The notes below the pieces were generated by a model that ran no database searches, had not been told where the DNA came from, and saw only the letters and a program-made list of their open reading frames with translations. This document shows, one piece after another, positions 31,159-40,803 of a stretch of DNA of 64,000 nucleotides. How positions within the stretch are numbered: the first letter of the stretch is position 1; the number at the start of each line of letters is the position of its first letter. A program made the translations under genes and the position numbers. Source of the DNA: Lachnospiraceae bacterium (GTDB lineage: Bacteria; Bacillota; Clostridia; Lachnospirales; Lachnospiraceae); the NCBI GenBank assembly GCA_017620255.1, contig JAFZQU010000041.1:1-64000 (forward strand), given 5' to 3'.

Positions 31159-32043
31159 ATGGTTTCCAGTATTTTCGGCAAATATCTGACGGATAAGAAA
31201 ATCATTACTTCTGAGCAGTTGAAAGATGCATTGTATGAACAGAAGAAAGCTCGCGTGAAACTCGGGCTGATCGCGGTATCGGAGGGCCTTTTGGACGTTT
31301 CGGATGCCGAGCGGATCAACCGCGCGCAGGCGCTGAAAGACAAGCGTTTCGGCGATATTGCGGTGGAGATGGGCCTGCTTACGAAAGAGCAGATCGAACA
31401 GCTCCTTGCAAAGCAGGGCAACGCCTACATGGCTTTTGCGCAGACCTTAAATGATCTGGAACTGATCCGGGTCGAGCAGCTTGAACAGTGCCTTCTGGAT
31501 TTTAAAGAAGAGACGGGCTTTAGCGATGCGGATATGGAAGCATTGAAGAGCGATGATCCGGACAGGATCCTGCCGCTCTATCTGCCAACGGATGCGGATG
31601 CATATCTTGGGATCTGCGGGGTCGCATTCCGTACGCTGATCCGTTTTGCGGATACGGACACCTATCCGGAAAAAGCAGAGTTTGTATCGGAACTTCCCGC
31701 GGACCATGCGGCGATGCAGTTTGCGGACGGAAAAGATACGGTAAGCTTCGGGTTTGCCGGATCGGACGGAGCACTCCTGCCGCTTGCGTCGGGATTTGCG
31801 AAGGATGATTTTCACGAAGTGAGCGAAGATGCACTGGATGCTGTTGCGGAGTTCGTGAACTGTGTGACAGGCCTCTATGCGTCCGAACTGAGTAAAACCG
31901 GTGTGGAACTGGAACTGATGCCGCCGGAATATGCAGCCGGCCTTACGGGCATCACTTCCGGAAAAATGCTTGCGTTGCCGCTGTACGTTGGCGGGCGCAG
32001 GATCTATATGATGGTTTCTGTGAACGATAAGATCCGGTTCTGA
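31159..32043 (+). CDS. MshEN-like domain fused to a CheX/CheC-like phosphatase domain
   Basis: This 294-residue soluble protein has two copies of an N-terminal module of the GspE/MshE N-terminal kind (LTDKKIITSEQLKDAL and MGLLTKEQIEQLL). The C-terminal half resembles the CheC/CheX/FliY phosphatase fold (FHEVSEDALDAVAEFVNCVTG carries the E..N helix typical of its active site). CGGAGGA precedes ATG 31159; an upstream in-frame ATG lacks a site. The next gene encodes CheY, so this protein may dephosphorylate it. MshEN domains in other proteins bind cyclic di-GMP, making this a possible signal-gated phosphatase, which is an inference. Confidence 0.75.
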   Translation: MVSSIFGKYLTDKKIITSEQLKDALYEQKKARVKLGLIAVSEGLLDVSDAERINRAQALKDKRFGDIAVEMGLLTKEQIEQLLAKQGNAYMAFAQTLNDLELIRVEQLEQCLLDFKEETGFSDADMEALKSDDPDRILPLYLPTDADAYLGICGVAFRTLIRFADTDTYPEKAEFVSELPADHAAMQFADGKDTVSFGFAGSDGALLPLASGFAKDDFHEVSEDALDAVAEFVNCVTGLYASELSKTGVELELMPPEYAAGLTGITSGKMLALPLYVGGRRIYMMVSVNDKIRF

Positions 32044-32070
32044 CCGGACACATACTGTCGGAGGTTTATT

Positions 32071-32436
32071 ATGGCAAAAGTATTACTGATCGATGATTCC
32101 AAAACATCCAGAAAGTTTCTGAAAGAGATCGTGGAGACGGCCGGGCACGAAGTGATCGGCGAAGCGGGCGACGGCGAGGAAGGATACCTGAAATTCAAGG
32201 AACTGCGCCCGGATCTGGTGACACTGGATATCACGATGCCAAAGATGGACGGGTTAGAGTCGCTGCAGCTGATCCGCAAGGAAGATGAGAATGCGAAAGT
32301 GATCATGATCACTGCAGCCGGACAGAAAGAGAAGATGATGCTGGCGATCAAATACGGTGCTTCTGAGTTTATCGCAAAACCCTATGAGGCGGAAAAGGTT
32401 GTCGAGCTGATCAATAAGGTACTTGGAGGATCGTAG
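32071..32436 (+). CDS. CheY-like single-domain response regulator
   Basis: This 121-residue receiver domain has the acidic pair in LLIDDSKTSRKFL, phosphorylation Asp in LVTLDITMPKMDG (about residue 53), Thr in MITAAG (about 82) and Lys in IAKPYE (about 104). It has no output domain, as in CheY. CGGAGG lies just before the ATG. It sits 27 bases after the CheX-like gene and 8 bases before a PfoR-like membrane protein gene. No histidine kinase or flagellar gene is in the window, so the input kinase is elsewhere. Confidence 0.93.
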   Translation: MAKVLLIDDSKTSRKFLKEIVETAGHEVIGEAGDGEEGYLKFKELRPDLVTLDITMPKMDGLESLQLIRKEDENAKVIMITAAGQKEKMMLAIKYGASEFIAKPYEAEKVVELINKVLGGS

Positions 32437-32444
32437 GAGATATT

Positions 32445-33512
32445 ATGAAAAAACTGAAAGAAATACTGCATGAGATTTTTATCGATGGTCTGGGCGGCAT
32501 GGCGATCGGCCTGTTTGCCACGCTGATCATCGGAACGATCATTATTCAGATCGCGGGGTTCATCCCGGGGACTGTCGGGGAAGCCCTCATCATGATGGGT
32601 AAGATCGCATCCGCGGCGACAGGTGCCGGCATCGGTATCGGTTGTGCCGTGAAGTTAAAATCAAAACCGCTCACGACGGTCTCTGCCGCCGTAGCAGGCA
32701 TGGTTGGCGCGTTTGCCTCGAAGCTGCTGGCGGGTACCGTTCTGGTGGACGGGGCCGTTACGCTTGCAGGTCCCGGTGAACCGCTGGGTGCTTTTCTTGC
32801 CGCCATGACAGCAATTTATCTCGGAAAGGTTGTGGCAGGACGGACAAAGGTCGATATACTTATCACACCGTTCTGTTGTATCGTATCGGGTTCTGCGATC
32901 GGTCTGGTCCTCGGGCCGCCGATCAGTGCCTTTATGACCTGGCTTGGAAGCCTGATCAACTGGGGCACGGAGCAGGCTCCGTTTGTGATGGGGATCGTGG
33001 TCTCCGCGCTGATGGGCATCGCATTGACGCTGCCGATCTCTTCCGCGGCGATCGGCGTCATTCTCGGACTGAACGGACTGGCAGCAGGCGCCGCAACGGT
33101 CGGCTGCTGTGCCAACATGATCGGATTTGCCGTTGCGTCTTATCGTGAAAACAAAGTCAACGGCCTTCTGGCGCAGGGGCTTGGGACCAGCATGCTGCAG
33201 ATCGGTAACATCGTGAAGAAGCCGGTGATCTGGCTGCCGGCGATCTTATCAAGCGTGATCTTAGGACCTGTCTCTACCATGGTGTTTAAGATGACCAACA
33301 ATGCGACGGGCTCCGGTATGGGAACGGCCGCACTGGTCGGACCGATCAACGCTTTTAAGACGATGACGGAAAGCGGTGTTTCCACAGGGCTTACCCTGCT
33401 TGAGATCGCACTGATGCATATCGTGTTCCCGGCAATCTTATCGCTGATCATTTCCGAAGTGATGCGAAAGAAGGGCTGGATCAAACAGGGCGATATGAAA
33501 CTGGATGTCTAG
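32445..33512 (+). CDS. PfoR-like / PTS EIIC-type-2 membrane protein
   Basis: This 355-residue protein has about ten membrane segments. Gly/Ala-rich helices (AATGAGIGIGCAVKLK, then LGPPISAFM, then NGLAAGAATVGCCANMIGFAV) match the PTS_EIIC_2 family that includes PfoR, a membrane protein first linked to perfringolysin regulation. There is no EIIA or EIIB partner and no phosphorylated Cys or His domain, so sugar transport by a PTS is doubtful. TAGGAGA precedes the ATG at close spacing after the CheY gene, so it belongs to that operon. A signalling-linked transport or sensor role is an inference. Confidence 0.8.
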   Translation: MKKLKEILHEIFIDGLGGMAIGLFATLIIGTIIIQIAGFIPGTVGEALIMMGKIASAATGAGIGIGCAVKLKSKPLTTVSAAVAGMVGAFASKLLAGTVLVDGAVTLAGPGEPLGAFLAAMTAIYLGKVVAGRTKVDILITPFCCIVSGSAIGLVLGPPISAFMTWLGSLINWGTEQAPFVMGIVVSALMGIALTLPISSAAIGVILGLNGLAAGAATVGCCANMIGFAVASYRENKVNGLLAQGLGTSMLQIGNIVKKPVIWLPAILSSVILGPVSTMVFKMTNNATGSGMGTAALVGPINAFKTMTESGVSTGLTLLEIALMHIVFPAILSLIISEVMRKKGWIKQGDMKLDV

Positions 33513-33547
33513 GCGTTCGCGCTCTGACCGGCAATTGAGGAAAAAGG

Positions 33548-36500
33548 ATGAGGAAGGTAGTACAAACGGGGATGAAAAAAGGGATCGCGCTGATGCTCGC
33601 GGCAGTTCTGACACTGCAGGGCGGCTTCTTTGTGTATGCGGCGGATCCCGCAGAAGAAGTTGACATAATTCAAGACAATTCTATCGCAGATGCGCAGATC
33701 GGCGATGATTCCATTGATTTGGTTGACATAATGCAGGACGCGGTTTCGGATGAGGAACCGCTTTCTTCGTATGCGGATGCGGAAGACGTTTCGGATCCGG
33801 TAGAGGAAGTGCCGGAAGAGGACGTGGATCCGGAATCGGAGATTCGTCTTTCCGCAGCGCAGTATGAGGAAAAGGAATTACTCGGAACCTACGCGGGCGA
33901 GATCGAAGATGCCTGTGCAGGAACCGATTATGTGGAAGAAGAGATCATGGTCGAAGCGCCGGATGAAGAGACGGCGCAGACTTATGCGGATGCTTTTGAC
34001 GGCGAACTGCTTGCGTTTTCGGACGGGCTTTGCCTGATCAGAGTGGCGAACGCTAAGGAAGCGGTCCGAGCGTCCATGGATCCGGAGCGTGCGTTGCCGG
34101 CGGCATGGCTCAATTATATTGCCGCGGACACAGAAGCGGTGGTCCGGGAAGTTGCGGCAGAAGACGGAGTACCCGAGACAGCGGCAGAGGAAGTACTTGC
34201 GATCGCGGAAACCGATGACGAATACCTGACGGCGCCGGAACTCACGGTGGTGGATGGGCAGACCGGCGAAGAACTCCCGCAGGAAGCGGAATCTTTTGAA
34301 CCGGAGCGTTTAGGCGGCACCATCGCTTATACTGATCCGTATCTGAAGCAGAGCAGTAAATATTATCAGTGGCATCATATGCTCATTGATTCGAACGCGG
34401 CCTGGAAAGCCGGATATACAGGCAAAAACATTACGGTGGCCGTGCTGGATACCGGGGCTTTGACTTCACATGAGGAACTGAGCGGCAAGATCAAAGGCAA
34501 GGCCTATTACGAGAGCGCGATCAAGGGCATGAAGGCCGACCAGATCGCGGAGTACGACGGAAACGGAACGCATGTGGCGGGGATCATCGGCGCCAAAGCA
34601 GGCAACGGTCTCGGCGGCTGCGGGATCGCACCGGATGTGCAGCTCTATCTTGCGGGAGCCAACGATTCCGCAACGAAACTGACGACGGCCTATACGGTTT
34701 CCTGCGCCCTGCAGTATGCATACAAACAGTGGCATCCGAACATTGTCTGCGTGGGGCTTTCTTTTTACGGATACAGCAAATATATCGATGAACTGATCAC
34801 GCGGTTCTATGACGAAGGAACGGCGGTCTTCTGCGCAGCGGGCGATGACGGATCTAACCAGCTCGTCTATCCCGCAGGTTATGCAAAAGCCATCTCTGTC
34901 GGTGCCACCGGTGCGGACGGAAAAGGTTCCGCGTTTTCCAATCACAACAGCAAAGTCAGATATGCGGGTCCGGGTGAGGACATCGCATCATCCTTCAAAC
35001 TTTCCAATTCTTCCTATACGCATTTGAGCGGCACGACGCAGGCCAATGCCTGTATCGCAGGCGTTGCAGCCCTGATCTTAAGTTCCGGCAGGGTCACTGC
35101 GACGGGTTCCGCCAAAGTCGAGCAGCTGCTCGCTATCATGGACAAAGGCTGCAAGAGTGCGGGGAACGGGTTTGGCAAAGGCGTACCGAATGTGGCATCC
35201 TGTCTGGATCTGGTAAGGAGTACGGCACCGCCGGCCCTGCCGACAGCTACGCCGTCCTGTGCGTTTGAAGCAGAGAGAGCGCAGATCCGGATGCAGTCTG
35301 AAGACGGCACCTCGATCTACTACACGCTTGACGGGAAGACGCCCGCATACAAGAGCGACGGCACGATCGTCGGCGAGAAACTGAAGAACCAGAGTCAGCC
35401 GGTTACCATCGAAGGTGCTGCAAAGATCACCGTCAAGATGATCGCGGTCGATAACGTGAACGGCCAGGCGTCTGGCGTTGCAACCTATACTTATGAACTC
35501 AAACCGCTTGTCTCAAAGATCGAGCTTTCAACAGAGAACAACCTGTTAAAGATCGCGAAGGGGACGAGCCTGAAGGTCAATGCGGTGGTTTCACCGTCCT
35601 ATGCGGCCAATCCGAAACTGCGTTATGAAGTGGTACCGAGATCCGGTGTGACACCGCGCGGTATCACCGTGGATAAGACAGGCAAAGTCACGGTAGCAAA
35701 GACTTGTACTGAGAAAACTTTTTCGATCAAGGCACATGCGACGGACGGCAGCGGCAAGAATGCGCAACTGGACTTTGTCGTTGCGGATCCGGCAACGACG
35801 GCTCTCGTCAAGAGCATCACGCCTTCCAAGAAGAGCATCACGATCACGGGCGGTGACGGAAACACGTCAACGGAGACCTTTGAGGTCAGCGTGATTTTGA
35901 CGGACGGAACAACTGCAACATCGTCGAGCCTGTACACGAAATGGGTTGCCAAGGACCCGGATCTTGCAGGCGTGACGCAGATGGGCAACAAGGTCACGGT
36001 ATCCGCCAAACAGAATCTCGGCAAGACGACGCTGATCGGCATCGCGACGGACGGCAGCGGCAAACGCGCGCAGGTCAGCGTGAATGTGAAACAGTACGTC
36101 ACGAAACTGACGATTAAGGGACCGCAGGGCGACAAGCTGAAGGCAGGAGCTTTCACGACGCTGAAGGCGGAGACCACACCGGCAGCAGTTACGACCAAAA
36201 CCGTCAACTGGGAGATGACGAAATGGCCCGCGACCACAACGGATCGGGGGTGCGGCGTTTCGATCGTGAAGACCACAGGCAAGGTCAATGCGACCAAGAA
36301 CGCGATCCCCGGTGAATACGAGTTTGTCGCGACCGCAAAAGACAGGGGAACGGTCCGCTCCAACGCCTATAAACTGACGGTGGATTCACTCGTCATCAAG
36401 GACATCGTGCTGTCCAAATCACAGACGAGACTGTTTCGGACGACCAACACGGAATCCGCACCCGTCACGGAAAATCTTGCGATCAATCTCTACAACAAGA

Positions 36501-37297
36501 GCGGTATCATAGATTCCAAACTGAAAGACTGCATCACGATCACAAACAGCAATCCGAAGATCCTGGATATGCAGGTGAGCGGTACGACCGTCACGCTTAC
36601 GACAACGGGACATGGCACGGGCGTTTCCACGATCACGGTCGCGGCGACGGAAGGATCGGGCATTAAGCGGACCTGTAAGGTCTATGTGTCGAATCCTGCT
36701 TCGAAACTGACGCTGACGCTGCCGAAAGACAGGAGCAAATACATTGCCTATAAGACGACGATGAAACTGACGCCGACGCTCGTTGCGGAGTTTGGTGCAC
36801 TCGATGCATCGGCGAAGAAGTTCGAGTGGACCTCCTCGAATCCGGATCTTGTGAGTGTCAATGCATCCGGTACCGTAACGGGCCGCTCCGAGATGGGCGT
36901 GAACAGCTTTGTGGAGATCACCTGCAAAACGACGGACGGTAGCAACCTGGTCGGGAAGTACATTCTTTATCCGACCGGCAGGACGATGGGCTTTACTTCC
37001 GAGAGCGACAACGTGAACGTGCGCTACAGGGTTACGTCGAAGTTTGACGAACCCGGCTGCATCACAGGCGATGATTACGCAGTCAAAGTCAACAAGGCAG
37101 GGCTTGGTGTGGTCAAGCGCGCCGGCGAGACAAACGACGTGGTCTATCTGTACCTGTTCGGGCAGGCGGAAGGCAATTATACGGTCAATCTGCGTAAGCT
37201 TGACGGCAGCAAGGGAAACATCAATCTGCCGGTCAAAGTCGTCAGCGCGGGAACCAGTGCGGACGGCGAGTCTCTGTTTGAGATCATCCTGAAGTAG
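33548..37297 (+). CDS. Secreted subtilase-fold (S8) protein with substituted active site and Ig-like repeats
   Basis: This 1,249-residue protein has a signal peptide (to about residue 34), an acidic region and a likely inhibitor-like prodomain to about residue 245. A subtilase domain (about 265-555) and Ig-like/BIG2-type repeats follow to the end, with a chitobiase-like segment (YYTLDGKTP) after the subtilase. Asp301 (VLDTG) and His342 (GTHVAG) are intact. The place of the nucleophile Ser is Thr497 (SGTTQAN) and the oxyanion Asn is Asp433 (AAGDDG). Spacings 301-342-433-497 match those of subtilisin 32-64-155-221. It may be a pseudoprotease or a Thr-dependent variant. GAGGA lies just before the start. 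Confidence 0.88.
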   Translation: MRKVVQTGMKKGIALMLAAVLTLQGGFFVYAADPAEEVDIIQDNSIADAQIGDDSIDLVDIMQDAVSDEEPLSSYADAEDVSDPVEEVPEEDVDPESEIRLSAAQYEEKELLGTYAGEIEDACAGTDYVEEEIMVEAPDEETAQTYADAFDGELLAFSDGLCLIRVANAKEAVRASMDPERALPAAWLNYIAADTEAVVREVAAEDGVPETAAEEVLAIAETDDEYLTAPELTVVDGQTGEELPQEAESFEPERLGGTIAYTDPYLKQSSKYYQWHHMLIDSNAAWKAGYTGKNITVAVLDTGALTSHEELSGKIKGKAYYESAIKGMKADQIAEYDGNGTHVAGIIGAKAGNGLGGCGIAPDVQLYLAGANDSATKLTTAYTVSCALQYAYKQWHPNIVCVGLSFYGYSKYIDELITRFYDEGTAVFCAAGDDGSNQLVYPAGYAKAISVGATGADGKGSAFSNHNSKVRYAGPGEDIASSFKLSNSSYTHLSGTTQANACIAGVAALILSSGRVTATGSAKVEQLLAIMDKGCKSAGNGFGKGVPNVASCLDLVRSTAPPALPTATPSCAFEAERAQIRMQSEDGTSIYYTLDGKTPAYKSDGTIVGEKLKNQSQPVTIEGAAKITVKMIAVDNVNGQASGVATYTYELKPLVSKIELSTENNLLKIAKGTSLKVNAVVSPSYAANPKLRYEVVPRSGVTPRGITVDKTGKVTVAKTCTEKTFSIKAHATDGSGKNAQLDFVVADPATTALVKSITPSKKSITITGGDGNTSTETFEVSVILTDGTTATSSSLYTKWVAKDPDLAGVTQMGNKVTVSAKQNLGKTTLIGIATDGSGKRAQVSVNVKQYVTKLTIKGPQGDKLKAGAFTTLKAETTPAAVTTKTVNWEMTKWPATTTDRGCGVSIVKTTGKVNATKNAIPGEYEFVATAKDRGTVRSNAYKLTVDSLVIKDIVLSKSQTRLFRTTNTESAPVTENLAINLYNKSGIIDSKLKDCITITNSNPKILDMQVSGTTVTLTTTGHGTGVSTITVAATEGSGIKRTCKVYVSNPASKLTLTLPKDRSKYIAYKTTMKLTPTLVAEFGALDASAKKFEWTSSNPDLVSVNASGTVTGRSEMGVNSFVEITCKTTDGSNLVGKYILYPTGRTMGFTSESDNVNVRYRVTSKFDEPGCITGDDYAVKVNKAGLGVVKRAGETNDVVYLYLFGQAEGNYTVNLRKLDGSKGNINLPVKVVSAGTSADGESLFEIILK

Positions 37298-37337
37298 CAA
37301 ACCACGTAAAAATCACTGAAAAACATATAAAATTTCC

Positions 37338-37366
37338 TTGAATTTTGGGGCGCATTGTGCTATTGT
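37338..37366 (+). promoter_or_regulatory. Promoter of rpsB-tsf
   Basis: TTGAAT (37338-37343) and TATTGT (37361-37366) are 17 bases apart. About 130 bases of leader follow before rpsB, containing CCGTGAGCCGGTT-type inverted segments that could fold. Ribosomal protein S2 leaders are autoregulated in some bacteria; no specific motif is recognised here. Confidence 0.55.
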
Positions 37367-37499
37367 AAGTAAGTTACTGGGCACATACGCCCCAACATTC
37401 ACGTATACGGACCCGTGAGCCGGTTCTTTGGAAGGGTTTTCCGGAGAAGTTCAGGGGAAGATGTATACGGAAGCATAAACCAAACGGAGGTAGAAACAA

Positions 37500-38291
37500 A
37501 TGAGCGTTATTTCAATGAAACAGCTGCTCGAAGCAGGTGTGCACTTCGGCCACCAGACACGCAGATGGAACCCTAAGATGGCTCCCTACATTTACACGGA
37601 GAGAAACGGTATCTACATCATCGATCTCCAGAAGTCCGTAGGCATGGTTGATACAGCTTACAATGCAGTAGCGGACATCGCATCCCAGGGTGGTATCATC
37701 CTGTTCGTCGGTACGAAGAAGCAGGCACAGGATGCCGTAAAGACAGAAGCAGAACGTTGCGGCATGTTCTATGTAAATGAAAGATGGCTGGGCGGTATGC
37801 TCACCAACTTTAAGACCATCCAGAGCAGGATCAAGAGGCTCAAAGAGATCGAGAGAATGTCTGAAGACGGTACATTCGATGTCCTTCCCAAGAAGGAAGT
37901 CATCGGTCTTCGCAAAGAGTGGGAAAAACTTGAGAAGAACCTGGGCGGTATCAAGAATATGAAGAGGATCCCCGATGCGATCTTCGTGGTTGACCCGAAG
38001 AAAGAGAGGATCTGTGTACAGGAAGCGCATGCACTCGGTATTCCGCTGATCGGTATCGCTGATACAAACTGTGATCCGGAAGAACTGGATTTCGTTATTC
38101 CGGGTAATGACGATGCGATCCGTGCCGTAAAACTGATCGTCGGCAAGATGGCTGATGCAGTGATCGAAGCAAAGCAGGGTGAGTCCGAAGATGCGGGCGA
38201 AGAAGGTGCGGACGTAGCAGCAGCAGAAGGTGAAGTTGCGGAAGGTGAAGCAACAGACATCGAAGAAGTTGCAGCAGCAGAAGAAGCGTAA
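37500..38291 (+). CDS. rpsB: 30S ribosomal protein S2
   Basis: This 263-residue protein is unmistakable S2: [22 protein letters not shown] at the start, [21 protein letters not shown] and [11 protein letters not shown]2 is a late-binding protein of the small subunit. The last 35 residues form an acidic Glu/Ala tail (EDAGEEGAD and similar) longer than in many bacteria. CGGAGGT lies 8 bases before the ATG. It is followed 29 bases later by tsf, the conserved partner gene. Confidence 0.98.
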   Translation: MSVISMKQLLEAGVHFGHQTRRWNPKMAPYIYTERNGIYIIDLQKSVGMVDTAYNAVADIASQGGIILFVGTKKQAQDAVKTEAERCGMFYVNERWLGGMLTNFKTIQSRIKRLKEIERMSEDGTFDVLPKKEVIGLRKEWEKLEKNLGGIKNMKRIPDAIFVVDPKKERICVQEAHALGIPLIGIADTNCDPEELDFVIPGNDDAIRAVKLIVGKMADAVIEAKQGESEDAGEEGADVAAAEGEVAEGEATDIEEVAAAEEA

Positions 38292-38320
38292 AACGATCAG
38301 ATAGAAGAGGAGGCAGATTT

Positions 38321-39235
38321 ATGGCAGCTATTACAGCAGCAATGGTAAAAGAGTTAAGAGAGATGACCGGCGCGGGCATGATGGATTGCAAGAAGGCTCT
38401 TTCCGAGACGGACGGCAACATGGACGAGGCCGTTGAGGTATTAAGAAAGAGCGGCGCCGCTAAGGCAGAAAAGAAAGCAAGCAGGATCGCAGCAGAAGGT
38501 ATCTGCAGGATCGCATGCGACGGTAACAAGGCAGTTGTAGCGGAAGTCAATTCCGAGACAGACTTTGTTGCAAAGAACGAAGTATTCCAGGAGTTCGTAC
38601 AGAAGGTTGCGGACAGCGCACTTGCATCCGGCTTACAGGGTGGCAAGGACGGCGAAGATGTGGAAGCACTGCTTGAGAAGGACGGCTTAAAGGATCTGCT
38701 CGTTGAGAAGACAGCCAAGATCGGTGAGAAGTTATCCGTAAGACGTTTCGAGAGAGTAGAAGCGGACTGCGTTGCTACATATATCCATGGCGGCGGCAGG
38801 ATCGGCGTGCTCGTAGCAGCAAAGACACCCGATACAGGCGATGCGATCAAGGAAGCGCTGACCAACATTGCAATGCAGGTTGCAGCTCTTTCCCCGAAGT
38901 TCATCTCCCAGAAGGATGTGGATCAGGCTTTCTTAGAGCATGAGAAAGAGATCATCAAGGCGCAGATCGAGAACGATCCGAAGGAAGCGGCTAAGCCTGA
39001 CAAGGTAAAAGAAGGCATGATCATGGGCCGTATCAACAAGGAAATGAAAGAGTACTGCCTGTTAGATCAGGTATATGTAAAGGCAGAAGACGGCAAACAG
39101 TCCGTTGCCAAGTATCTCGAATCCGTTAACAAGGATCTCGTGATCGAGAAGTTCATCCGCTTTGAAGTTGGTGAAGGTATGGAGAAGAAGAACGAAGACT
39201 TTGCCGCTGAAGTTGCAGCACAGATGAACGCGTAA
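38321..39235 (+). CDS. tsf: Elongation factor Ts
   Basis: This 304-residue protein opens with the UBA-like helices and the EF-Tu contact motif KELREMTGAGMMDCKKAL. The TDFVAKNE motif (about residue 80) that inserts into EF-Tu is present, and the second half has the usual core and coiled-coil. EF-Ts recycles EF-Tu by releasing GDP. AGAGGAGG precedes the ATG. It shares the rpsB transcript and ends at a strong terminator. Confidence 0.98.
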   Translation: MAAITAAMVKELREMTGAGMMDCKKALSETDGNMDEAVEVLRKSGAAKAEKKASRIAAEGICRIACDGNKAVVAEVNSETDFVAKNEVFQEFVQKVADSALASGLQGGKDGEDVEALLEKDGLKDLLVEKTAKIGEKLSVRRFERVEADCVATYIHGGGRIGVLVAAKTPDTGDAIKEALTNIAMQVAALSPKFISQKDVDQAFLEHEKEIIKAQIENDPKEAAKPDKVKEGMIMGRINKEMKEYCLLDQVYVKAEDGKQSVAKYLESVNKDLVIEKFIRFEVGEGMEKKNEDFAAEVAAQMNA

Positions 39236-39259
39236 TGAACTGAACCACAGATAAACGAG

Positions 39260-39294
39260 CAGACTGCAGGAAACCCTGCAGTCTGTTTTTTTTT
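39260..39294 (+). terminator. Terminator after rpsB-tsf
   Basis: A perfect 11-bp stem (CAGACTGCAGG / CCTGCAGTCTG) with an AAAC loop and a nine-T run, 24 bases after the tsf stop. Confidence 0.9.
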
Positions 39295-39329
39295 CTTTGT
39301 ACTGTATGTGTTCTGCTTACACTGCCGGC

Positions 39330-40688
39330 TCATGCGTTGTCTGCCTGCGTGTACCCGAGTGCCACCTTCACCTTCTTGAGACACGTAAGCAGCGTCGGCG
39401 TCAGATAGCAGCAGGCGGCGATCCAGGCCGTCTGGTCTGCCCAGCAGATCGCATTAAAACCGACCAGCGGTACAAAAATAACACTGACACAGATCCGCGC
39501 GATCATTTCCGAAACGCCCGAGAAGATCGCACGCCCGGAGAAGCCAAGTCCCTGGACCGACAGTCGATAGATCGCAAGGCAGCCTAAGATCCAGTAGCAG
39601 GTACCAAGGCAGGCAAGATACTTTGCGGCTGCGTCTAAGATCGCGGTCTCGCCTGCATCCATGAACAGCATGGCCATGGTACGTCCGCCGAGGATCAGGG
39701 CGACGCCTGCCACGATACCGTAGGCGATATTGATGGCAAAGCCCGTGCGGATCCCGCGTTTGATCCGGTCGTAGAACCCCGCGCCGTAATTTTGCCCGCA
39801 GTAAACGGAAACGGCGGTCGCGATGGCGTCAAAGGGACACATCACAAACTGCTTGATCCTGGTGCCTGCGGTAAAACCGGACACATAGATACTGCCGAGT
39901 CCGTTGTTGGCAGACTGCATGAACATGCTGCCGATCGCAGTGATGGAAAACTGCAGTCCCATCGGAATGCCCATCATGAGCATGGCGTTGGCGTCTTTGT
40001 TACGGAAGTGGCAGTTATCCCTGCCGATGTGCAGTATGTCGCTCTTATAGAGGATCACGAACAGACAGAGCAGGCCGCTTAAGAGCTGCGAAAAGACAGT
40101 CGCGATCGCGGCTCCGGCCACGCCCCAGTGGAACACGGCGATACAGACGAAATCCAGACCGATATTTAAAACGGTTGAGATCGCAAGGAAGACAAACGGC
40201 GTCTTGCTGTCGCCGATCGCACGCAGATAGCCGGAGAGCAGGTTATAGAGAACGGTCGCCGGGATCCCGATGAAGATGATCATGAGATACGTATGCGCAT
40301 CCTGAAAGATCTCTTCCGGTGTTTTCAGCATATGCAGGATATTTGAGCAGAAAATGCAGCAGGACAGGGTCAGAATGAGTGCCATGACCGCCGAAAGTAT
40401 ATATCCGTGAAAGAGGTAGTCTTTCATATGTTTATGATCCTGCGCACCGAAACGCTGGGCGATCGGGATACCGAAGCCCGAGCACGTACCGATACAGAAT
40501 CCGAGGATCAGAAACTGCACGGACGTGGAAGCACCGACACCTGCAAGCGCACCGGCCCCGAGGATCCTTCCGACAATGGCAGCATCCACCACGTTATAGG
40601 TCTGCTGCAGGAGGTTTCCGAGCAGCAGCGGCAGGGCAAATTTTAAGATCAGTTTCAGGGGATTACCCTGGGTCATATCCTTTTGCAT
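39330..40688 (-). CDS. MATE family efflux transporter
   Basis: This 452-residue membrane protein on the minus strand has twelve hydrophobic segments in two halves. The first half has the MATE signature LPLLLGNLLQQTYNVVDAAIVGR; a second occurs in the later half. MATE proteins exchange Na+ or H+ for organic cations, drugs or metabolites. The gene is convergent with tsf and ends about 35 bases after its terminator. Just upstream, divergently, lies the RsbW-like gene. Start ATG at 40688; an alternative Met lies four codons in (MTQGNP). Confidence 0.95.
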   Translation of the reverse strand: MQKDMTQGNPLKLILKFALPLLLGNLLQQTYNVVDAAIVGRILGAGALAGVGASTSVQFLILGFCIGTCSGFGIPIAQRFGAQDHKHMKDYLFHGYILSAVMALILTLSCCIFCSNILHMLKTPEEIFQDAHTYLMIIFIGIPATVLYNLLSGYLRAIGDSKTPFVFLAISTVLNIGLDFVCIAVFHWGVAGAAIATVFSQLLSGLLCLFVILYKSDILHIGRDNCHFRNKDANAMLMMGIPMGLQFSITAIGSMFMQSANNGLGSIYVSGFTAGTRIKQFVMCPFDAIATAVSVYCGQNYGAGFYDRIKRGIRTGFAINIAYGIVAGVALILGGRTMAMLFMDAGETAILDAAAKYLACLGTCYWILGCLAIYRLSVQGLGFSGRAIFSGVSEMIARICVSVIFVPLVGFNAICWADQTAWIAACCYLTPTLLTCLKKVKVALGYTQADNA

Positions 40689-40757
40689 ACTGCCATTATA
40701 GGCTTGATGGATGTGTGAAACAATAGTCTTTTTTATCTGTTAAACTGAGAAAGGATA

Positions 40758-40766
40758 TGATATAAT
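40758..40766 (+). promoter_or_regulatory. Extended -10 promoter of the RsbW-like/STAS genes
   Basis: TGATATAAT is a perfect TATAAT with an extended TGn, 38 bases before the ATG at 40804. A -35 at the expected place is poor (TGTTAA). Confidence 0.6.
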
Positions 40767-40803
40767 ACCCGTGTGACTTGAATTGCCCAAGGAGATATCG
40801 CGG

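Noticed and set aside
32445..33512. Membrane protein after cheY as an ordinary sugar PTS transporter
   Set aside because: No EIIA or EIIB gene or phosphorylation domain is present, so I call it PfoR-like instead.
37370..37499. rpsB leader as a riboswitch
   Set aside because: It can form short hairpins but shows no recognised riboswitch core; only a generic leader can be supported.
29000..38900. Long antisense frames across the amidase, subtilase, rpsB and tsf genes
   Set aside because: They mirror GC-biased codon positions of real genes, lack ribosome binding sites, and encode Ser/Arg-rich sequences without domains.
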